Source: Bacillota bacterium (GTDB lineage Bacteria > Bacillota > Clostridia > Peptostreptococcales > Anaerovoracaceae). Taken from it: DNA of 8,235 nucleotides. Made by a program: the position numbers and the translations under genes. Below are positions 1 through 5,445 of this stretch, in pieces (position 1 is the stretch's first letter; the number at the start of each line of letters is the position of its first letter). Location: positions 1 to 8,235 of the forward strand of contig JAEEOX010000189.1 of assembly GCA_016284485.1 (NCBI GenBank), written 5' to 3'. The notes under the pieces were generated by a model. The model saw only the letters and a list, made by a program, of their open reading frames with translations, made no database searches and was not told the DNA's origin.

Positions 1-467
1 CCGACCTTGAGGTGGTCGAAGCGCTTCTTGTAGTGGCGGATGGTGAGACGGTCCGTCATGGTCTGAGTGGGGTGCTGGTGGCCGCCGTCTCCGGCGTTGA
101 TCACCGGGCAGTCGGTGTTGTTGGAGATGTGATATGCCGTTCCCTCCTTGGGGTGGCGGACCACTATGATGTCCACGAACTGTGATACTGTCCTGGCTGT
201 GTCAGCTACTGTCTCACCCTTGGCTGTCGAGGAAGTTGAAGGATCCGAGAACCCTATGACTGATCCTCCCAGTCTGTTCATTGCAGTCTGGAAAGAGAAC
301 TGAGTTCTGGTGGAGGGCTCGTAAAACAGCGTAGCCATCACTTTGTGGCGCGCTGCCTCGTTGAAACGGTCAGGATCCTCCACTATCCTGTCCGCCAGCT
401 GCATGAGCTCTTCGATCTCATCCACAGAGAAATCCGTGGGAGCAATAAGGTTCCGGTCTTTGAGCAT
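1..467 (-). CDS. pyrB: Aspartate carbamoyltransferase catalytic chain, 5' part (runs off the left edge)
   Basis: Catalyses carbamoyl phosphate plus L-aspartate to N-carbamoyl-aspartate, the committed step of pyrimidine synthesis in the cytoplasm. I translated 155 codons from ATG 467-465; the frame stays open to base 1, so roughly half of a protein of about 300 residues is present. The carbamoyl-phosphate motif STRT is at residues 52-55, inside FYEPSTRTQFSF. The 80s-loop SSTAKGET is at 79-86, RHP at 104-106, and the carbamoyl-phosphate-binding GDGGHQHPTQ at 126-135. These resemble the E. coli-type catalytic chain, which works with a PyrI regulatory subunit; whether pyrI follows lies outside the window. 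A strong AAGGAGG ribosome binding site precedes the ATG and is fused to the stop codon of the upstream protease gene (TAA shared with AAGGAGG), so pyrB is probably co-transcribed and translationally coupled with it. No PyrR-type attenuator fits in the 11-base gap. Identity is very secure. Confidence 0.98.
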   Translation of the reverse strand, partial: MLKDRNLIAPTDFSVDEIEELMQLADRIVEDPDRFNEAARHKVMATLFYEPSTRTQFSFQTAMNRLGGSVIGFSDPSTSSTAKGETVADTARTVSQFVDIIVVRHPKEGTAYHISNNTDCPVINAGDGGHQHPTQTMTDRLTIRHYKKRFDHLKV

Positions 468-478
468 TGTTTTCCTCC

Positions 479-1228
479 TTATAGATCATTAAATAAATTA
501 TTATCCATTTCTTTCTCCTCAAGGGGAGTTCCGATGTATTTGTCGTGTATGGACATGTTCCTCACGGCTCTTATGGCCAGGAAGAACATAAAGGCGATGA
601 ATGCGATGAACACCAGACTGAGTCCTGAGTATGTGGCAGTGAAATCGTAGATGCCGTGGAACAGAGCAGGAATGATTATGGCCAGTCTCCTGCAGCGCCT
701 GGACTTCTGGGTCTCTCCCATGAAATCATATCTCTTGGCAAGTCCGTACCAGACTCCCATGAACACAGCGAAGCTGGCATGTCCCGGAATGGCGGTGAAC
801 GCCCTTACTATGGCTGTCTCGAAGCCGTACATTATGACATACTGGATGTTTTCCCAGAGGGCGAAGCCGAGGCTCACGAAAACTGAGTAGATCAGACCGT
901 CGAAGGTGCAGTTGAAGTTGGGATTCCTCCAGGTCCTCCACTTGAGCAGAAGGTACTTGGACACCTCTTCGGATACTCCCACGACAATGAAATACAGAAT
1001 GATGTTGTAAGCAAGAGTACCCTGTCCAAGAGGCTGTATCAGGTACTGTCCCACAGTCTCCAGACCTACGGCCACCGCCGTGCTGACAATGCCCCAGACT
1101 GCGAGCAACACCAGATACCCGAGGGGCTCTTTTTCTATTCTGTCTGCCTTGTAGACCCGGACCATGAGATAGAGGGCCGGAACCACAGCGATAATGATCA
1201 AAAGCGGATCAAGTTGTAAATAGTACAT
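479..1228 (-). CDS. prsW: PrsW-family glutamic-type intramembrane protease
   Basis: A polytopic membrane protein of 249 residues with the PrsW signature. It has the acidic pair E87-E88 in SEEVSK, FALWEN at 122-127, a histidine in the PGH motif at 150, and HGIYD at 191-195. These fall in or beside hydrophobic segments at about 8-26, 38-56, 72-94, 110-134, 145-164, 181-197 and 203-220. The C-terminal tail of about 25 residues is hydrophilic and acidic. In Bacillus subtilis, PrsW makes the first cut in the anti-sigma factor RsiW, and clostridial relatives act on other anti-sigma factors. No sigma/anti-sigma pair is visible here, so the substrate is unknown. ATG 1228-1226 is preceded by an AAAGG element about 6 bases away. 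The gene has its own candidate promoter and leads directly into pyrB, an unusual partner. The family assignment is firm; the biological role is inferred only at family level. Confidence 0.93.
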   Translation of the reverse strand: MYYLQLDPLLIIIAVVPALYLMVRVYKADRIEKEPLGYLVLLAVWGIVSTAVAVGLETVGQYLIQPLGQGTLAYNIILYFIVVGVSEEVSKYLLLKWRTWRNPNFNCTFDGLIYSVFVSLGFALWENIQYVIMYGFETAIVRAFTAIPGHASFAVFMGVWYGLAKRYDFMGETQKSRRCRRLAIIIPALFHGIYDFTATYSGLSLVFIAFIAFMFFLAIRAVRNMSIHDKYIGTPLEEKEMDNNLFNDL

Positions 1229-1269
1229 ATCTGACCTTTCACAAAATATTAAGACAATAAACTATAAAA

Positions 1270-1298
1270 ATTATACATTACAGATTTGTGGTACGCAA
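1270..1298 (-). promoter_or_regulatory. Candidate vegetative promoter of prsW-pyrB
   Basis: On the minus strand a perfect TATAAT lies at 1275-1270, with TTGCGT (3 of 6 matches to TTGACA) at 1298-1293 and a 17-base spacer. A transcript starting near 1263 would have a leader of about 35 bases before the prsW ATG, too short for an attenuator or riboswitch. The -10 is convincing and the -35 weak. The element shares the divergent gap 1229-1381 with the lipid kinase promoter; the two -35 regions are only a few bases apart, so the two directions may influence each other. Confidence 0.6.
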
Positions 1299-1304
1299 AC
1301 TGTT

Positions 1305-1333
1305 TTGAATAAATCTCCCGTCGGTGATATAAT
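1305..1333 (+). promoter_or_regulatory. Near-consensus vegetative promoter of the lipid kinase gene
   Basis: TTGAAT at 1305-1310, a 17-base spacer, and TATAAT at 1328-1333 preceded by the extended -10 dinucleotide TG at 1325-1326. Transcription would begin near 1340, giving a leader of about 42 bases. The ribosome binding site AGGAG at 1371-1375 sits 6 bases before the ATG at 1382. This is the strongest promoter in the window and fits a constitutive housekeeping gene. No clear operator palindrome overlaps it. Confidence 0.8.
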
Positions 1334-1381
1334 ATTTTTTGCTCAAAATAAAATGATCAGACTTAAGATCAGGAGACTTGT

Positions 1382-2320
1382 ATGCACACTGTATTCATTA
1401 TTAATCCTGCCGCCGGGGCGGGAAACGATTTCAGGGATCTCAGAAACGGCATCGATCTTCTCAGGGGGCAGAAGGCCGGCGATATCTCGGTGTACGAGAC
1501 TCGCGGCGTGGGAGATGCTGAGATGTTCGTAAAGAAGACTCTGGAGGAGCACCCCGGGGACATTCTTTTCGTTGCCTGCGGAGGCGACGGAACTCTCAAC
1601 GAGGTACTGAACGGAGCCAGAGGTTTCGCAAACGCCGTGATCTCCGTGTACCCGTCAGGCACCGGCAATGACTTCGTCAGGAACTTCCCGGAAGCCGGGG
1701 ATTTCAAAGATCCTGCGGCCATCGTAGGCGGGTCCGAGGTGGTATGCGACGCCATCGAGGTCTCGGGAGTCATGGACGGCAAGTACCAGACCAGACTCTG
1801 CGCCAACATGATAAACATCGGCTTCGACGCCAACGTGGTGGAAAAAAGTTTTGATCTGAAGAAGAAGCCCTTCTTCTCGGGCTCCATGGCATATCTGGGC
1901 GGAGTGTTCGCCACTTTGGTCAGGAAAAAGGGAGCCGACCTGAGGATCATAGCCGACGGCGAGACTCTGGCGGACGGCGAGATACTGCTGACCTCTCTGG
2001 CCAACGGCTCCTACTGCGGAGGAGGAGTGAAGTCCAACCCCTACGCTTCCCTTCAGGACGGTACCATCGACATGTCAGTGGTCCGGAACATCTCCAGGAC
2101 TGAATTCCTCAAGCTTTTCCCGAAATACAAAAAGGGAGTCCATCTGGAACTCCCCGGCGTTGAAAGAATAATTACGAATCTTAAGGCGAAGGAAGTTACG
2201 GTCTCTCCCTTCAACGGCACCATGACCGTTGCCATCGACGGTGAGCTGGGCCACGATGCCGAGCTTCACATCAAGGTGGTTCCCGGCGCCTTCAGGTTCA
2301 TGGTCCCGGTCAAGGCCTGA
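1382..2320 (+). CDS. Diacylglycerol kinase / YegS-type lipid kinase
   Basis: A 312-residue soluble lipid kinase of the DagK/DgkB/YegS family, which phosphorylates diacylglycerol or a related lipid with ATP at the inner face of the membrane. In phospholipid recycling this returns diacylglycerol to phosphatidic acid. Visible motifs are the N-terminal nucleotide-binding start INPAAGAG (7-14), GGDGTLNEVLNG (67-78), and PSGTGND (91-97), which together form the kinase N-domain. The C-domain shows GGG at 213-215, the DG of LQDGTIDM at 226-227, and IDGE at 285-288, whose glutamate aligns with the catalytic base of the DgkB group. Length and motif order are normal. ATG 1382 is supported by AGGAG 6 bases upstream and by the family N-terminus. 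The 3' end overlaps ung tail to tail by 11 bases. Substrate is not decided by sequence: diacylglycerol is likely, but undecaprenol-like or other lipids are possible, so I give no symbol. Confidence 0.93.
   Translation: MHTVFIINPAAGAGNDFRDLRNGIDLLRGQKAGDISVYETRGVGDAEMFVKKTLEEHPGDILFVACGGDGTLNEVLNGARGFANAVISVYPSGTGNDFVRNFPEAGDFKDPAAIVGGSEVVCDAIEVSGVMDGKYQTRLCANMINIGFDANVVEKSFDLKKKPFFSGSMAYLGGVFATLVRKKGADLRIIADGETLADGEILLTSLANGSYCGGGVKSNPYASLQDGTIDMSVVRNISRTEFLKLFPKYKKGVHLELPGVERIITNLKAKEVTVSPFNGTMTVAIDGELGHDAELHIKVVPGAFRFMVPVKA
2129..2154 (-). terminator. Candidate intrinsic terminator for ung, inside the lipid kinase gene
   Basis: Read on the minus strand, GGGAGU (2154-2149) pairs with ACUCCC (2139-2134). 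One bulged U and two further C-G pairs lead to a four-base AGAU loop. The stem is followed directly by UUUUU (2133-2129), then GUAUUU. It lies about 155 bases past the ung stop codon and within the opposing coding sequence. The hairpin is good but the U-run is short, so support is moderate. Confidence 0.5.
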
Positions 2321-2999
2321 GCTGCCAGTCCACCGGCTTCTGTCCCGTGAGCTCCAGGTACCTGTTGGCCTTGGAGAAGTATCTTCCCCCGAAGAAACCT
2401 CTGGAAGCCGACATGGGGCTGGGGTGCGCGCCCGTCAGGATCAGATGGTCCGGATTCGAAATCAGAGAAGTTTTAGCTCCTGCGTTCTGTCCCCAGAGGA
2501 TGAAGACCAGGGGTTTTTCTCTTTGGTCGAGCAGCCGGATGATCCTGTCGGTGAAGGTCTCCCAGCCCTTGCCCTTGTGGGACATGGGCTGTCCTTCTCT
2601 GACGGTCAGCGTGGCGTTCAGAAGGAGCACCCCCTGCTTCGCCCAGTCCGCAAGAAATCCGTGATTCGGCTGGGTGATCCCCAGGTCGTCGTGCTGCTCC
2701 TTGTAGATGTTTCTGAGTGACGGCGGTATGGTCACCCCCTTATTCACCGAGAAGCAGAGCCCGTGAGCCTGCCCCGGATTGAAGTACGGGTCCTGACCCA
2801 TTATGACCACTTTCGTATCATCGTAGGGTGAATACTTCAGCGCATTGAAAATATCATCTCTGGGCGGGAACACGGTATACGCCGCGTATTCACCGTCCAG
2901 AAAAGACTGAAGATCCCTGAAGTATGCTTTTGAAGTTTCTTCGCGGAGGATGTCCTCCCAGTCATTTCCTGTCTGTATCATATCAGTATCCAATATCAC
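2310..2999 (-). CDS. ung: Uracil-DNA glycosylase, family 1
   Basis: Removes uracil from DNA to start base-excision repair in the cytoplasm. The family-1 fold is complete at 229 residues. It has the water-activating loop GQDPY at 68-72 (D70 catalytic), the uracil-specificity asparagine N128 in LLLNATLTV, SHKGKGW at 140-146, and the catalytic-histidine loop HPSPMSA at 192-198. Two residues differ from the commonest pattern: F73 follows GQDPY where histidine is usual, and M196 sits where leucine (phenylalanine in B. subtilis, from memory) inserts into the DNA. Both are conservative enough for an active enzyme. The 2999 start is GTG with only a weak GGGA upstream; ATG at 2981-2979 (residue 7) is an alternative that fits the usual N-terminus before NDW about as well. 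It sits 33 bases after the acyltransferase gene and is likely in its transcript. Its last 11 bases overlap the lipid kinase gene. Confidence 0.97.
   Translation of the reverse strand: MILDTDMIQTGNDWEDILREETSKAYFRDLQSFLDGEYAAYTVFPPRDDIFNALKYSPYDDTKVVIMGQDPYFNPGQAHGLCFSVNKGVTIPPSLRNIYKEQHDDLGITQPNHGFLADWAKQGVLLLNATLTVREGQPMSHKGKGWETFTDRIIRLLDQREKPLVFILWGQNAGAKTSLISNPDHLILTGAHPSPMSASRGFFGGRYFSKANRYLELTGQKPVDWQLRP
2491..2518 (+). terminator. Weak candidate terminator for the lipid kinase transcript, inside ung
   Basis: On the plus strand CCCC (2491-2494) can pair with GGGG (2510-2513), with two additional G-C pairs across a small internal loop, followed by TTTTT (2514-2518) and CTCTTT. A competing stem can form between CTCCTG at 2477-2482 and the same right arm. 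The hairpin is imperfect, and the bases also encode the conserved Ung segment around residues 163-174, so this may be coincidence. It is the only hairpin-plus-U-run I found within about 200 bases downstream of the lipid kinase stop. Confidence 0.25.
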
Positions 3000-3032
3000 A
3001 TTTCCCGCTGATGCATTTCCGTACCAGTCTAA

Positions 3033-4295
3033 TTACTCGCGACTGAAATAATGCTGATAAAGCTCTTCCGTTGCCAGGGCGAACTTCGTCACTGCGAAAT
3101 CTTTTCCTTCGGGGTATACGTACCAGGTGTCCGTCAGGGTGTTGAGATCCACACAGTCACCGTACTTGCCAAGGTATTCATATTCTATGTGGCAGGAGTA
3201 AAGGTCCTGCACCGCGCGGTCCATGGTGAGGTGCCCGTACTTTCCGTCCACCTCCACGTGGAAGCCGTTTTCATCGTGTCGCATGGTGCCCCGGCCGATG
3301 TCTATGTAGCCTTTTGAGTCCGGCAGGGACTTGACGTGCACCGGTCCTTCGAAATGATAGGTGCCGTTCTCCACTTCGTGTCGGACGTTCCTGCGCTCCC
3401 ACTCGTACCAGTCGGGAATGTGGATGTAACCACCCTCCCCCGTGAAATCGGTCTCGGGTCCGCCAGACAGTCTTCCCAGAGCATCCATCTGCCACTCTGC
3501 ACCGCAGGCCTCACAGCGCAGCACGGTGCCCGATGAAGTCATTCGATACTCCCTGCCGCAGACGGGGCACTGGTAGAGCACCTTATGCAGGCCCTCCGCC
3601 CTCTTAGGATCAGTTATTTCGATGCCCTTTTCCAGCTGCCACCTGAAATCGTCGTACTGAAACGCCTCATTGATCCTGCGGTTGATTTCCTCCACAGGGA
3701 GGCCCCCTGCCTCCTCCGCGCTGAGCAGAAGTGTGAGCTCAGCCTCTGTGGGTATCTTCTGGTCTCCCAGCCTCCAGAAAGGCGAATTCACATGATGCCC
3801 GTGGCAGATCAGCGTCACCACGGGAACTTTCAGCATTTTGCAGAACTTGCCCAGCGATTCCGGAAGTACCGCAGTGGTCCCGCACAGGGAATATCTGGCC
3901 TCCGGGTAGATCACGGGCACGTCGCCGTTTTCGATGACCTGCTTGAGCTGGCGCACCAGCACTATGTCCTTGGTGAACTTGCGCTTCATGATGCAGCCTG
4001 TGAGACGCATGATCCCCTCCCTGCTCATGAAGCCGTCCTTCCCTATGGGCATGGTGAATCCGTCTATGGCCACCACGAAGTTGGCTCTGGCCGGATAGAT
4101 GGCAGCCGACGCCACAAAAAAGTCAAAAAACGCATTGTGATTGCAGAGAAGCACATAGGGCGGTCTGAGCCCTTCCGTCCCCTTGCGTGTGATCACAGTG
4201 TGATGCTTCTTAAGCTGAATTGCGCTGGCCGCGCGGATAATGTCTCTGAATACCGGCCACTGACGGACCGGCGGTTTTTTTAAGTTCTCACCCAT
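3033..4295 (-). CDS. PlsC-like acyltransferase with zinc ribbon and C-terminal beta-rich region
   Basis: A 420-residue protein related to 1-acyl-glycerol-3-phosphate acyltransferases, which transfer fatty acyl groups to lysophospholipids at the membrane. Block I is H53-x4-D58 (NHNAFFD at 52-58), the catalytic pair. Block III is YPEARYS at 130-136, keeping the P-E core of the usual FPEGTRS but changing the rest. Residues 145-173 hold the LPES and PVVTL stretches typical of the domain's later part. A four-cysteine zinc ribbon follows: C243-x2-C246 and C261-x2-C264. Residues about 290-420 are rich in aromatic and charged residues with a beta-strand look; I do not recognise a named domain. There is no signal peptide or strong transmembrane helix. 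It is about 1.7 times the length of a plain PlsC. The ATG at 4295 has only a weak AGCGAG upstream. ung follows 33 bases later. Acyl acceptor and donor cannot be told from sequence, so I give no plsC symbol. Confidence 0.8.
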   Translation of the reverse strand: MGENLKKPPVRQWPVFRDIIRAASAIQLKKHHTVITRKGTEGLRPPYVLLCNHNAFFDFFVASAAIYPARANFVVAIDGFTMPIGKDGFMSREGIMRLTGCIMKRKFTKDIVLVRQLKQVIENGDVPVIYPEARYSLCGTTAVLPESLGKFCKMLKVPVVTLICHGHHVNSPFWRLGDQKIPTEAELTLLLSAEEAGGLPVEEINRRINEAFQYDDFRWQLEKGIEITDPKRAEGLHKVLYQCPVCGREYRMTSSGTVLRCEACGAEWQMDALGRLSGGPETDFTGEGGYIHIPDWYEWERRNVRHEVENGTYHFEGPVHVKSLPDSKGYIDIGRGTMRHDENGFHVEVDGKYGHLTMDRAVQDLYSCHIEYEYLGKYGDCVDLNTLTDTWYVYPEGKDFAVTKFALATEELYQHYFSRE

Positions 4296-4358
4296 CGTAA
4301 CACTCGCTTTAACAGTATCTTAGCACTTTAAGGATAACATAGAGCCCGGTCCTTTAAC

Positions 4359-4373
4359 AACTATTTCATAGTT
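4359..4373. promoter_or_regulatory. Short perfect palindrome in the divergent gap (possible operator)
   Basis: AACTAT, a three-base spacer, then ATAGTT form an exact 6-3-6 inverted repeat between the divergent acyltransferase and radical SAM genes. It lies just upstream of the -35 of the radical SAM promoter and overlaps a possible minus-strand -35 (TTGTTA at 4360-4355), where a repressor or activator could reach both directions. I cannot match it to a known regulator site. A six-base AT-rich palindrome can arise by chance, so confidence is low. Confidence 0.2.
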
Positions 4374-4376
4374 TTA

Positions 4377-4407
4377 TTGCCGCAGGGCGGGTATTTTGTT
4401 GTATAAT
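4377..4407 (+). promoter_or_regulatory. Candidate promoter of the radical SAM gene with a very short leader
   Basis: TATAAT at 4402-4407 is a perfect -10, and TTGCCG at 4377-4382 is a 4-of-6 -35 with a long 19-base spacer. Transcription would start about 4413-4415, where the ribosome binding site GAGGAG (4414-4419) begins, leaving only about 11-13 bases before the ATG at 4426. The -10 is strong; the spacing is not ideal. On the opposite strand I see no confident promoter for the acyltransferase gene, only TTGTTA at 4360-4355 without a good -10. Confidence 0.55.
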
Positions 4408-4425
4408 CTCCCTGAGGAGCAAAAC

Positions 4426-5445
4426 ATGAAAAAGCACGCCATAATTCCCATCTTCATATCTCACCGGGGCTGCCCCAACGACTGTGTCTTCTGCAATCAG
4501 AAGAAGATCACCGCCCGTGAAGGCGACGTGACCCCCGATGACGTAAGGTCCACCATCGACCAGTGGCTCACCACCCTCGATGAGGTGGAGACTGTTGAAG
4601 TGTCCTTCTACGGCGGCTCCTTCACCGGCATCCCCATGGACCAGCAGACCGCCTTCCTTGAGATCGCCAAGGACTACAAGGACAGGGGTCTCATAGACAT
4701 GATCCACCTGTCCACCAGGCCCGACTACATCGACCGTGAGATCCTGGACAACCTTAAGGCTCATTCAGTGGACGTCATCGAGCTGGGAGTTCAGAGCTTC
4801 TCCGACGAGGTGCTCATGCTTTCGGGGCGTGGCCACGACGCGTCCTGTGTTTACCGTGCCTGCGACCTGATCAAGTCCTACGGTTTCACCCTTGGGATCC
4901 AGCTCATGATCGGCCTTCCCGGAGACAGCCGGGAGACCTGCAGGATGTCCGCTCTGGAGACAGTGAAGATCCATCCGGCCATAGCCAGGATCTACCCTAC
5001 GGTGACCATCCGCGACACCGAGCTATACCGCATGATGGAGCGGGGCGAGTATCAGCCCCTTCCCCTTGAGGAGGCTGTCCAAAGAGCCAAGGAGATGTAC
5101 CTCATCCTTGAGGGAAATGGCATCAACGTGATCCGGGTAGGCCTCAAAGCCTCCGAGATCATGGAGGACCAGATCGGTTTCCATCCCGCTTTCCGTCAGC
5201 TGATGGAATCGGAGATCGCAAGAGACTCCATGGAAGCCCAGCTGGCCGCCATGTCATATGCAGGCGAGCCCCTCAGCCTCCTGGTCAGGGCCAATTCCAG
5301 GTCCTTCGGCAACATCTACGGTCACAAGGGCATGAACCGTGATCACTTCCAAAAAAAATATCCGCGCCTTCGGTTAAAAGGCGCGCTTGACGAAAGTCTC
5401 AAAGACGGCGAGTACATCCTCACTCCTGAGGCTGATCTCCTCTGA
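4426..5445 (+). CDS. Elp3-like radical SAM protein lacking an acetyltransferase domain
   Basis: A 339-residue radical S-adenosylmethionine protein. The cluster motif C16-x3-C20-x2-C23 (in GCPNDCVFCNQ) would bind a 4Fe-4S cluster. FYGGSF at 61-66 is the SAM-contact glycine motif. STRPDYI at 96-102 and ELGVQS at 119-124 are signatures shared with the Elp3/YhcC branch, and the C-terminal part matches the radical SAM C-terminal extension. Elp3 itself continues into an acetyltransferase domain; here the protein ends first, so tRNA wobble-uridine acetylation by the same route is unlikely and the substrate is unknown. I chose ATG 4426 because GAGGAG sits 6 bases upstream and the sequence MKKHAIIPIFI matches the family N-terminus. 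The in-frame TTG at 4396 would lie upstream of the -10 box. The gene is monocistronic, diverges from the acyltransferase gene, and its last 26 bases overlap the flavodoxin gene. Family certain, function not. Confidence 0.9.
   Translation: MKKHAIIPIFISHRGCPNDCVFCNQKKITAREGDVTPDDVRSTIDQWLTTLDEVETVEVSFYGGSFTGIPMDQQTAFLEIAKDYKDRGLIDMIHLSTRPDYIDREILDNLKAHSVDVIELGVQSFSDEVLMLSGRGHDASCVYRACDLIKSYGFTLGIQLMIGLPGDSRETCRMSALETVKIHPAIARIYPTVTIRDTELYRMMERGEYQPLPLEEAVQRAKEMYLILEGNGINVIRVGLKASEIMEDQIGFHPAFRQLMESEIARDSMEAQLAAMSYAGEPLSLLVRANSRSFGNIYGHKGMNRDHFQKKYPRLRLKGALDESLKDGEYILTPEADLL
5351..5385 (-). terminator. Intrinsic terminator of dnaE-pfkA-flavodoxin, inside the radical SAM gene
   Basis: Read on the minus strand, CGCGCCUU (5385-5378), a seven-base loop, and AAGGCGCG (5370-5363) form an exact 8-bp GC-rich stem. 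GAUA follows, and then eight uridines (5358-5351). It starts 35 bases past the flavodoxin stop codon, the usual place for a Rho-independent terminator, but lies wholly within the coding sequence of the convergent radical SAM gene. The A8 run on the plus strand encodes the QKK of FQKKYP. Confidence 0.85.

Noticed and set aside
1355..1372. Twice-repeated GATCAG and a weak TGATC/GATCA hairpin in the lipid kinase leader
   Set aside because: The stem is only 5 bp with an 8-base loop, and the repeat is too short to call an operator or a regulatory RNA element.
1369..2004. Open frame of 211 codons on the minus strand opposite the lipid kinase gene
   Set aside because: Its serine/proline-rich composition without motifs is typical of an antisense frame in GC-rich coding DNA, and it would start deep inside the lipid kinase gene.
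3585..4283. Open frame of 232 codons on the plus strand opposite the acyltransferase gene
   Set aside because: It is histidine- and arginine-rich with no domain signature, and the opposite strand carries a conserved acyltransferase domain with proper motifs.
2310..4295. A lipid-metabolism cluster joining the lipid kinase and the acyltransferase
   Set aside because: They face each other on opposite strands with ung between them and have separate promoters, so there is no operon evidence beyond nearness.
4396..4425. Upstream TTG start for the radical SAM gene
   Set aside because: It would lie upstream of the -10 box, lacks a ribosome binding site, and adds residues not seen at the family N-terminus; ATG 4426 has a strong GAGGAG at proper spacing.
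5351..5358. A8 run in the radical SAM gene as a frameshift or phase-variation site
   Set aside because: The reading frame continues normally through it to a family-like end, and the run is better explained as the U-tract of the opposite-strand terminator.
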